In this document: in pieces, positions 47,887 to 58,198 of the stretch
Numbering within the stretch: position 1 is the stretch's first letter
Layout: each line of letters opens with the position of its first letter
Source: Syngnathus acus
Lineage: Eukaryota > Chordata > Actinopteri > Syngnathiformes > Syngnathidae
Assembly (NCBI RefSeq): GCF_901709675.1
Contig: NC_051089.1
Span: 6,259,476 to 6,323,475, forward strand
Length of the DNA stretch: 64,000 nt
Direction of reading: 5' to 3'
Program-made: the position numbers and the translations under genes
The notes under the pieces: generated by a model
Seen by the model: only the letters and a program-made list of their open reading frames with translations
Database searches by the model: none
Told to the model about the DNA's origin: nothing

Positions 47887-48554
47887 CTTAGGCCAGCCGG
47901 GCCTCTCTCTCTCTCTCGCTCTCTTTTCTCTCTCTCTCTCTTTCTCCAGGGGACACAACGGTGACTTGTGTTCTCGCCTCCGAGCAGCTGGAGGACTTTT
48001 CTTCGAAAAAGGTGCACATGCTCATCCTTTCCTGCCCGCCTCCAACGCGACACTCCTACGACCGTGGGTTGTCAAAAAAAAAGAATCAAAAGCTCAACAG
48101 GAAGTGAATCGAGTCTTCTTCATGACTGCATGAGAACAGAAGAAAGTTATGAGCTGCTAATGTTATTGAGTGAAGCTTTTTTAAGGCGAAGGAACCATAT
48201 TTGGGAACCTTAACGGGTGAACTGGATGACAAGGCAGTAGAATCCTGTGATTTCTCCGAGCCTAAAGAAATTTCTTTCCACGTGAACATTTTGCAAAATA
48301 CAGAAGGCTATGTGCAGATTGCCAGCAAAGAATATTTTTCATCAAATTCCCTCGTTTGGGGAGCGCCCTGGTTCCAGCTGATAAGTGTGAATTTATGTCT
48401 TGATTGCCGCTGCGCATGACACGCGGTGCATCATTTCAAGTACGTTTACATGAGAATAAGGCCTAATTACAAATTATAAAAGCCATTAGTCCACAATGTA
48501 TTGCATGTAGTGGTCTTAAATGGATATTAGGGGATGACTACTGCTTATACTATC

Positions 48555-48780
48555 CATCCATTTGTCTATTTTTACATCTAGGGATAATTTGATGCATGTT
48601 TTTTGGAAAATGCTAACATGCACGTTTTTGGAAAATGCTAACATGCATGTTTCCGTAAAATGGAAGGCAACCAAAGTAGTGGAGAAAATCCACACAAGCG
48701 CAGGGACGACGTGCTAAATTTACCAGGAAGGGCCAAGATTCAAACCCACAACCTCAAAACATGCTAACCGCTAGCAAAAC
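48555..48780 (-). repeat. tRNA-headed dispersed repeat with internal 25-bp duplication
   Basis: Inverted copy ending AACATGCTAACCGCTAGC. A 25-base unit (TTTTGGAAAATGCTAACATG plus five bases) occurs twice from 48601. Confidence 0.6.
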
Positions 48781-49769
48781 GTGTTTCCTGTTAGCAACCA
48801 TACAGTAGGTCTACATTGTCAGATTTGAATTCAGTTTTGATCGTCTAATAGGTATTACTTTCAAACGACTCGGGTGATATTTATTCAAGTTGCGCACCAA
48901 ACCTTTTACGAGTCAGTTCTCGGCTGAGCCACTTGAAAAGCACATTGTTCTTGCCGAGTGGAAGTGTAATTCATCAAGGCCCGGGTACAATTTTAAGAGC
49001 AAAAGCAGATGTTGAGCTGATAACAGCAGGGCGGAAAGCACTTACTGCAAAATGGTCACGCCTAATGGTCGTTTCTACAAGATTGTAAGAGTGACCTCAT
49101 TCATTCACCGCCATTGACAGCTTTAGACGTTAAAGATTTAGCAGTGAAGGAGCTAATTGTCACCTTGCAGTATTTTTCTTAAACACAAATGCATTGGCTT
49201 TGGAGCAGCAAAATATTTTATGCTAATTCTGTCATGTTATTTTCTTATTGCGTGTTATTACAGTGAAGAGATTATTTAGTCTTCGTTTGATAATCGAGAG
49301 ACAGACTCAGAGTTGTCAGAGCGTGTGCGTTAAGAGAGATTGAAACAGGGACAAATAAGGACTTGTCTCGCCGAGATCCTTGACTGCGAGGTCACGTGCG
49401 GAACATTTTGTTTTGTTGACGTTGGCCTGGACAGACAAAATCATTGGCGTAACCTAAGGAGATAACTTGTGAAAAAACCTAGAATCAAATCATCTTTATC
49501 ATTCTAATCCCTTTCATGCAACGTTAAAAACAAGATTGACTGAATGGTCCATTGAGTCGAAAGATGTGACCCTCACCTTATAAGGGATTGTGGCTCACAT
49601 GAGGTTTAAAGACAAAAACAACGTTGATCCAACTTCATCAGTGTGCTCAAGTGTGGTCCGTTAGGATTGAAAACATGCTAGTAAGTTTTTAATCCAAAAA
49701 TGTGTACATTTATGAACACCATCATTTTAGATTATTCTAAAAAAAAAAAAAGACACACTAATTACACAA

Positions 49770-50000
49770 TTGTCCATCCATTTTCTGGAACACTTTTCCA
49801 GCTGGATTCACAAAGCACAACATTCACTAAAATGTTTTTTGGAATGTGGGAGGAAGACTGAGTCCCCAGAGAAAACCCACACAAGCACCGGGAGAACATG
49901 TAACCTTCACACACAGAAAAGTTGATTCAGAGTTTCGAACTCAGAACTTCAGACGTGTCGGGTGCTAACCACAAGGCACCGTGCTGCCTCCCGTCAAATT
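49770..50000 (-). repeat. tRNA-headed dispersed repeat, well-preserved copy
   Basis: TCCATCCATTTTCTGGAACA, GGAATGTGGGAGGAAGACTG, AGAGAAAACCCACACAAGCA, then GGTGCTAACCACAAGGCACC. The best-preserved inverted copy in the window. Confidence 0.7.
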
Positions 50001-50384
50001 CAAAATCATTCCGGTCTTTTCCATCGGGTAACAGCAAACGGATGAGCTTGTCAGCCAGCCAGGGCGGCCGACAGTCGGCCACCTGGATCAGTCAGAGGCT
50101 TCCGCAAATCCGCCGTGCTGTCACACAATCGCGGCGCTGTTCCCCGGTTGAAAAGTGTGTCCAGCCAGCCGATTAATCAGCTCTGCAGCCAGTCATCCAC
50201 GAGAACGATTATATGCTGGGCACATGAGGAAAATGCTGATGGAAGGTATTTGAGAGGAAAAAATATTCATTCAGATGTGGGGAAAAAAAATCGGCCTTAC
50301 AGCTGGAAACCTCCAAACTCAAACGCACCAATAGTGGTACCATTTTTGGATGTTTTCCTTTTAACGTTGTGCCAAGTCCATCTA

Positions 50385-50475
50385 TTTATCCATTTCTATT
50401 TTACTTAATCTAGGTCAGCTGACTTTGAGTGACAGACAGACAACAACTTGGACTGGTTGCCACTCCATCACAGGC
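50385..50475 (-). repeat. tRNA-headed dispersed repeat, tail-half fragment
   Basis: TTTATCCATTTCTATTTTAC and CTTGGACTGGTTGCCACTCC. Confidence 0.5.
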
Positions 50476-51365
50476 AAGGGGCGTGGTGGCCATCGGGAAT
50501 GTCGGGAAAATTGATTTTTCCGAACGGCCGGCCTATTTCTGGGATAGTCCGCTCGCATCACCTCCCGAAGTCGCCGATTACTTTTCAGCGCGTTTGGTTT
50601 GAACTCCAAATGGTACTTGACTTTGGAACTGTTTGACTTTGGAGGTCCGTTATATAAAGGGAAGGGTTTAGTGGATTAATATTAAGGCAGCGGATCATTT
50701 ATCCATGATGTCAACCTTTTTTAGGAGTCTCATGTTGATGAGGTCAACATGCTCCAGGCTAAATAGCGAGTAGATTCTGGCTCATGGCTGCATGCTGTGT
50801 GCATAATCGTTTGACTCCATACCAAAAGGGTGGGGAGATGTTTACCCTGATTCACCGGCTACAACATTTGGCAGAACTGAGATGTAGCAAAATAAAAAAT
50901 AAAACATTGAAAACTACAACAACAAGAATCCATGTTGTTAAAATTGACAAGTTCTCGGGCATGTATAGGGACCCACAAAGCTGGAATAAATGAACCACGG
51001 TGATTCAATGCTAATCATTGAATTAACACCTCAGTGGCGCTGTCAATCAAATATTGTTGGTGGTACAGCTCTTGTATTAGATCCACAGGATAGACCATGC
51101 ACATAGAAGCACATGGCATCATTAGGGACACTTTACATTCAGGCCACGCTCTGCTTGTCCTCCCTTTAGGGAGGTGTAGGCTGCATCTATGGAGGAGGAG
51201 TGGGGAAGACTTGATGGGGGTGGAGGACACTTTGAACCCAGCTGCTCATCACACCAAGAAAAAAAAACATTATTTTCTGTAATTATAGTTACTATAATTT
51301 ACTATATATATTATTTCCTTGACGACACAGAAGCATCAGGGTAACAATTTCATCTCATGTCAACT

Positions 51366-51410
51366 AGCTAGCTAGCTAAAATTGGATGGATGGATGGATG
51401 GATGGATGGA
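51366..51410 (+). repeat. (TAGC)n and (GGAT)n
   Basis: Short TAGC repeat, then AAAATT and GGATGGATGGAT units to 51410. The GGATG tail is the usual end of the tRNA-headed family, but its body is not recognisable here. Confidence 0.7.
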
Positions 51411-52526
51411 GTGAGTTATTACAAATAATTATTTTGGAATATAATATGCCATATGTGAAAAAGCACAAAAAAAAAAAAAAGACTATTAGCAACAAAAGTC
51501 ATTTTAATTACAAACTGCTCATATTTGCACGACGCCGACCGCAGCAATGTGTCAGTTGAGATAAACGCATGATTCCATTTACAAGCAACGGTTTTCAACA
51601 TTCCTTCACTTCTGAAGCGCCTGTGAGGAAATGTATTCTCGCTGCTTCTACTCAACATAACAGAGCCTGTCGAGGCATCCTTGCGTTTAACACACAACAC
51701 CAGAGGAGAATAGACGTGGCCTCGGCTTGGGCACAATAGGCTGTGACAACATAGAATTACAGCCTCCGCATTAGCCTTTTTATTTCGCCGCTGCTCGGAA
51801 TGGCGGTCAGACAGGGGCAGGGCTACACTGTAGAGTTGTCATAATCACCCTTCTGCTCTTATACAAGGGCGCCATGGTAACTTGTGGACACATGCTATAA
51901 AAAATAAAATAAAATACAAGAGCACCCAGTTTGAGTGCAGACCTCTGTGAATAGAATATTCTTTTTTAATAGTAGCAATTCATAATGAATTTGTTTAATT
52001 ATATTAGACTATAATGGATGAAATAAAAACCGCATTTTAATGGCTCTTCAGTTTCATCTACTTGCACCAGTGGGAAGAAAAAAAACGGAGGCTGACTGAC
52101 TGAGCCTCTGGGAGGTGAGCTGTGGGTGAAAGATGAGTCGAGTTGAAAGAAGGTGAGGTCCATCTATCATTGATGGGCTGACACATTTGAAGAGACAGAC
52201 AGAGAACAAACACTCCTTTCTCGAGAAGTGTCATAGTGGCCCATGGCGTTCACTCGAATGAGAGGATATGACGCATACGTATGACATCGTGTCTGAATCA
52301 TAAACTCATTTAGCAAATTCTGCCCTTTAACGTCATGCTTCATCTCCTCGTGTTCTACAGCAACATAAATAAGTGCATGATTTATGTCGATAGTTTTCCT
52401 TTTTTAAGAAAATGTGTTGATGTTTTTCATTTCGGCGTCTTCTGTCGCCTTGCTCAGAAGTTCTCAACTGGGTGCTGAGTTGCTAAAATATTACAGCTGA
52501 GATACGCCAAATTTTCTGAATGAGAA

Positions 52527-52562
52527 GGGTTAGGGTTAGGGTTAGGGTTAGGGTTAGGGTTA
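52527..52562 (+). repeat. interstitial telomere-like repeat (GGGTTA)6
   Basis: Six perfect tandem copies of the vertebrate telomere hexamer in unique surroundings. Confidence 0.9.
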
Positions 52563-53411
52563 TGTAACACAATACGGTAAACGCGGTCATGATAGTTTAC
52601 AACCACTTATCGAGACGCTATAAAATATTATAGTTTCTGGATGGGTACGATGTGTAACTGATCCTAGCGTGGGACCCAACATGGGAAAGTTCATGAATAT
52701 TTGAAAATTCAAAGAAAAATGTGACATTGAATACTGTTACGTCAATATAAGTGAAAATTGTTTGGTGTCAAAAAGTTGAAACGCAATTAAAAAAAAAAAA
52801 GCCATTACGAGATGGTCTGCTGATCATAAAATACGATTATCTCCAAGTGACCATGCGCAATTCAAGCGTGATGACTTCATGCTACATTTGTCTTCAAATG
52901 TCAACCCTAAGAAAAAAAACCTCAAAAATCTGACTTCAAACGTCACAGAAAAGTAGAAGACTTGAAAAAAAAAAGGCTTTGAACATCGACCACATGAGTC
53001 ACATCCCCATTGACAATTAAGTCTAATTAGAGCATATCCTGCTTCTGGGATGAATACAGCTTCTTGTTTCGGTGCCGTAACAAGATGTGCTGACCGAGCG
53101 ATCGTCGGTGCTACAGATATGAGGATAACCTCTGACTGCTCGAGCTAATGGACACTTTAGAACATGTATCAATGACACACGCATCAGATGGCAGAGGTGC
53201 GCTGTGGTGACCTGCGTGTTGCTGATGTAAGCATTTTGATGCTTCATTCCCAAAATCACTTTTTACTTGTGGCAACTTAATAAATCTTCCAGTCACACAC
53301 CCTCATTTTGCTCATTTGGTGAAATTTGAGATGAAAATCAATCTAACACTCTCCATACAGTACGAGCGGTTTTGTGAGTCAAAAATGAAACGCATTGTGG
53401 AACAGCGAAGC

Positions 53412-53425
53412 GTTGCCATGGAAAC
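53412..53425. promoter_or_regulatory. RFX X-box
   Basis: GTTGCCATGGAAAC, the classical form seen in vertebrate conserved non-coding elements. Confidence 0.45.
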
Positions 53426-56400
53426 GCGACTGGTCAATGCCATTTCTATTTTCCACCATCATTTGATGAGGGATATCCTTCAGAGGCATTATCACGTCTG
53501 CAAAAGCACAGCAAACATTCTATCGAGGAGGATTCAGGTGGTAATTAGCTAATAAATACACTTTGAAACCATTTAATGCACCTTTTATTCGCCTGAAATG
53601 ATTCCCGGAAATAAATGCTTCTGGCTGTGAAAAAAAACAAAACATGTATTCTAGCTGCAGAAGGGAAAAGACCACCATGACGGCCCCTCATGAAGACATA
53701 TCTTCCCTCTAGACAGCCTATCTACACGGCCACATTTAACACGGTGAACTCCTGAGCAGACTAAACCTGAGCTTTGTAGCCTTAAATAGACGAGTCAAGT
53801 CAGCAAGGGGATGCTCCTGGCATTAACTGCCGGTCTCTTCCAAAAAGGCTTAAAGTAAACCTTTCGCTCACTGTTGAGATGCTGCGAGAACCAGCTGTGG
53901 TGTTGACATTGCCGCTAGAGTTCACACATCTCTGCTCCAATCTGAGGATTAAATGTACAAGCATCAAGCCTGTTTGCTGCCGTGTCTTTGATACATACTA
54001 ATTTAAAATATGCATGAATTTTCCTAATGAAACGTACGCGTGGCAATTCAACTACGTTTTGGTATATTTGCAGACACACAGTTAGAAATGGGCGTTTTGC
54101 GCCGTTGTGGGCGTGAACACAGGAAAATTGATTCGTCGCCAATCAAAGCAGCTCCTACCAGCCCCTTTAGAAATAGATGCGTGAAGAATACACATTGCTA
54201 GAAGCCATGCACAATGTTGATTAGCAAAAGTATGTTTGTAAGGAAATGCGAGCAGACCTGATGGATGATGTAAAGTTGTCGAAGGAGATGGCCAATCTGT
54301 CAAGTTGTCTGTGTTTGCAGCTTCACCATCTGCAAATGGTCTTTATTGTGGACTCACACACGACTGTTTTTCTGAATCTGTAATACAAAAGATTTACATG
54401 AATCTGTGTCCTGCTAACAGCCAATTAACTCAAATGTTCTCATAAAACACATCATAGCCCAATGTACAAAAAGCCCAACTCAATAACACAAAACAAAGGG
54501 TGTGACAGATCTATGGTTTTGATTTAAGCATAACATGACAAAGAGAGAAAACTCTGGCGAAATGGAAAACATTGTTGAGTTTTATTCATTTGGTAGTTAG
54601 CAGGCAGATTTTGGTAAGCCTCCACATGCATTTGTAACTAAATTTAAAGCTAAACAGCCAACTAACTAGTTGTCAAAAAGCAAAGTATTATCCAGAAAAA
54701 TTCTCAAACTTCTCCTGAAGATATGCTGCTCTGATGAATGTTATGTTATGTCAACAGCTCGGCTAATTTCCTTTGGGACAATTGCCATTGTTTACAAGTG
54801 TCCACTTTCATAACATTGCAACCTCTATATATTAAAACACCGCACATCCAACTTTGGTCACGTGTTTCGTGAACTCACATGCATGAATTTTATATGAGAT
54901 GGTGCCACCAGTTCTACAAATGTTTTCCTCACCATCAAACCATATTAGCTCTGATCTGAGCAGACTGAACCAATTTTAACATATGGAATCGAATTTCCGC
55001 AACAGCTGCACAGGAACGTGCGCGCTTAAAGACAACAAAAAAAAAAGAACTTTTCTTTTTCTTGGAAAGAGAGTTTTATGCAATCTCGAGCTGCATTCTC
55101 TAGGGATGTGTTTTGAATTCGAACGTGAATTTGAGCTACCCAGACACGCCCTGTATGTACATCTCAGCAAAGCACTGCCATGAGCTCATTCTGTTACGCC
55201 CAACCAAAACATACTGTGGATCCAAGTACTACGAACAGATGCTCAGTTGCGTGTTCCTCCCTCTATTATGCGGTTACTAATTGGTGCGGGTGTTAATTAA
55301 AGAAAACCACGTTTGCTAAACAATTTGAAGAGAGCTCTCAATGTAAGATGAATCATGACAGTATTTGTGAGTTCACAAAAACACGAAAATAGAGAATGCA
55401 GCTTGTCCTGAGCCCGCTAATTGGATGACCGGACCAATCACAAAGCAACAATGTAATTGAGGGGGCGGGATATGTAGATGCCGCTAAAACACGAAACGTC
55501 GGGAAAATACAAAAAGTAATATGGCGACACCAGTAGCAAATAATTCTCGCAGATTTACTCACAGTTTTCTTTTTTGGAGGCGTTTGTAGACTTTGAACTG
55601 GAAAAGAGGTTTCTGGGGTTTTTGGTTTTTTTTTTTACTTCCTGATCAGGATTTACGTTGCCGTGATTGGTCAGTTTGGTAGCCTGCACAAATTGTCACG
55701 TCACCCAATCATCTTGAAGAATACTTAATTGTCCCGCCTTTTGCGAGCAGATCGCAGTGCAGATTGATAAATGTATCGATCTGGCTCTTTCCGTGTTGTT
55801 GATAGATGACGAAAAATAGCTTCTAAAGATAACAACCATTTAAGAAATCAAAAGTATAAATCATATATGGTTTTGATCTACCTTTTGTATTAACATCTCC
55901 ATAATTGCTCACTATATTTGCCATTTGGAACGAGTCAAACGTTATCGAGACATGAGTCAAAACTCTTAGCAAATAAATCATTTTGCAAGTGTTTTATATT
56001 CACGCACGTGCTCATTCTGTGATTTTTTTGTTAAATCTACTTGATGACACAACGGGTTGATATGCAGGCCGAGAGGCCCGCTGCTAATTCTTCCTTCTTC
56101 CTCCTCTCGCACAATGTCTGTTTCTCATTGACTGTTATGCAACATGCTTCACATCCTCGCAACCAGATGTCAGCTGCAAGTGGCTCGCTTGGATGGACAA
56201 CCCAATATTTACTGGTAGATTGTCTCTGAAGTGGGCTACATACATTCTGATTTTCTTACCTATTTATGAAATGCGCAAGACCCCATGGTGCGAGGAAAAA
56301 TAATTGGCATGCATGTACTGAGCTCCATCTCGTGAAGACCAACAACGCACACCACATCAAAAATGATAAGTCTTGATCAGAAGAAGAGGTTAATGCTCAC

Positions 56401-56637
56401 TCGTTATTATCCGGTTGAACTTCGCTCTACCTGAAGGAAAGTGGAACCATATGAGACAAACAAAAATCAATTTGCCTACTTGTGGTTATTTGTGCATGAA
56501 AGACATGAGGAGGTGGGCAGGCAATTGCAGCGCCTTGGCGCCCACAAGTAATACTTATTCACGATCACAAATGCATTCAGCTCATTGCCATGCAGGTCCA
56601 GATTAGAATGCATCGTCGAAAATCGTAATTTCAAGCT

Positions 56638-56880
56638 TGGGCAGCACAGCGACCTAATGGTTAGCACATCGACCTCACAGTTCTAAGGTTCAGGGTTCGA
56701 ATTTGAATGTTTGTCTGCTACTGCGCTTGCAACAATTTGTACGGGCTATCTGGGTTTGCACGTTTATTTCTGGGTTCCTCCCACGTTCCTGAAACATGCA
56801 TGATGAGTTCATTGAATACTAAACTTTGAATGTGAGCATCAATTGTTTTTCTGCCCTGAACTGGTGAAAGAGTTCTATGA
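56638..56880 (+). repeat. tRNA-headed dispersed repeat, head-first copy
   Basis: GGGCAGCACAGCGACCTAAT, GGTTAGCACATCGACCTCAC, GGGTTCGAATTTGAA (B-box-like), then TTTATTTCTGGGTTCCTCCC and AAACATGCATGATGAGTTCA. It shows the tRNA-like head best. Confidence 0.7.
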
Positions 56881-57303
56881 GTCCACGGGTCAGGACTAAT
56901 AATTTTCTTCTTTTGCTGAGTCAAATCTGTTCGAAATACGAGCTAACACCACAGTGTTAATTTGCGAGCATCCGACGAGCTCCACATTGTACTCCACCCG
57001 ACTCAGGGCTATCTAATTTTTGCTCATGTTGTGCTCATTTTTCTTGTTCATTCTCTGACTTAATCCAAAATAAATATGGCGGCCATCTTTCCTGAAATTG
57101 AACCCAGTGACCACAGAAACGATTGATTTACTGCTGAGATTCTGAACAATGGTTCGCTCCTAAACTCTCAGAATATAATAGGAAGTCTATGCTCCCTCAT
57201 AATCAAGAGAAAACTAATGAAGGGACGTTAATCACAAGGAGGCCTCACTGAGACGTAATACTACTTGAGGCAGCTTTGGTTAGGATTAAATATGGGGTGT
57301 TAA

Positions 57304-57316
57304 CGCCCCCTAGTGT
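57304..57316 (-). promoter_or_regulatory. CTCF-like core
   Basis: CGCCCCCTAGTGT; on the minus strand ACACTAGGGGGCG matches the CTCF core. About 0.8 kb left of the 58.1-kb promoter. Confidence 0.4.
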
Positions 57317-57435
57317 CAAGTTGTCAATTTCAGATACTCACTTTAAAGTCAAAATTCTGAGAAAAAAGTCAGGTTTTTTTCTTCACTGGCCCGAATCCTC
57401 TTCCATACAATGAAAGACTCGGGAGTCAGACTGTC

Positions 57436-57466
<31 letters not shown>

Positions 57467-57474
57467 TTATTATA
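57436..57474 (+). repeat. (ATT)n microsatellite
   Basis: About twelve ATT/TTA units with one interruption. Confidence 0.9.
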
Positions 57475-57483
57475 AAAACTTAC

Positions 57484-57520
57484 CATTCAGTCCCAGATTG
57501 ACGTTTTCACAGAGCACAAG
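57484..57520 (-). other. 37-base candidate internal exon (minus strand)
   Basis: On the minus strand a long pyrimidine tract ending TTTTTTTTTTAG is followed by 37 bases open in one frame (LVLCENVNLGLN) and donor GTAAGTTT. Both splice sites are strong but the exon is too short for its frame to mean much. It may be an untranslated exon. Confidence 0.25.
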
Positions 57521-58030
57521 CTAAAAAAAAAAGGAAACCGAGAGAAAAAAAAGTTTTTTTATGGTCACTGCCTTAATTGTGCTTGTTAATTAGTCAAAAT
57601 GACACTTTATACTCGTGCACATGAAAAATCATGAGAGAATAGACTAGAAGAGAAGATATGACATTTTATGTAAATCTAAAAGGCATGACGCCATCTTGTG
57701 GATCACATCGAAACGACACAAGTGACGTCAAAATCGTAAACATTATAAACGTCAAATTGGCTTCCATATTTTACTTTTAACATTAAATAGCATTTTATGA
57801 TTGCATTTGCCTCATCTAAAAATGCATTTACGTCAATTTGAGTATTACATTAGTGCAAATAGCGCGAGAGACAATTGAAAAAACCCCAAAAACAAACGTG
57901 AGATCTGCTATTTATGTTGACTGCTACAAACGCGATATATATATTAAAAAAAATACATTTCGAGGCCAGAATATTGTTTTAGGGGCGAGAAAGGAGGAAA
58001 GGAAGCGCTCTTGTTTATTCATCACGTCAG

Positions 58031-58096
58031 CTCCTCTCCCCTCCCCTCCCCTCCCCTCCCCTCCCTCCCTCCTCTTCCTTTCCCCCCTCCCTCCTG
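58031..58096 (+). repeat. (CCCCT)n / CT-rich tract, G-quadruplex-prone on minus strand
   Basis: About five units of CCCCT at 58038-58062, continuing as CCCT/CCT. The minus strand reads GGGGA repeats, fitting four or more G-runs. It lies directly upstream of, or in, the plus-strand first exon ending 58198. Confidence 0.8.
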
Positions 58097-58198
58097 CTTC
58101 ACACAACGGCCGCTGTCCGTCGTTCCAACCGCTTTGCTTCGTTCCGTTCAAAAACCACCACCAGTCTCGTCGCCACCATAAACCCGTTTTGGAACCAG
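58090..58198 (+). other. non-coding first exon and CpG-rich promoter of an unidentified plus-strand gene
   Basis: GC-rich, CpG-containing sequence after the CCCCT tract ends GGAACCAG with donor GTAAGC at 58199. No ATG occurs in the last 110 bases before the donor, so the exon is untranslated. CpG enrichment continues to about 58520. No downstream coding exon could be identified before 64000, so the start codon may lie beyond the window. Exon start is inferred. Confidence 0.5.

Larger units (their letters stand above)
44870..57430. other. non-coding interval
   Basis: No supportable exon. Contains the listed repeats, two X-boxes and the telomere-like hexamers. Homopolymer runs near 46350 and 46921 are unremarkable. 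Confidence 0.5.

Noticed and set aside
52527-52562. Chromosome end
   Set aside because: Only six units with unique sequence on both sides.
56638-56705. tRNA gene
   Set aside because: Has A-box-like and B-box-like sequences, but no full cloverleaf was found and the same head recurs in many decayed copies, so it is a dispersed repeat.
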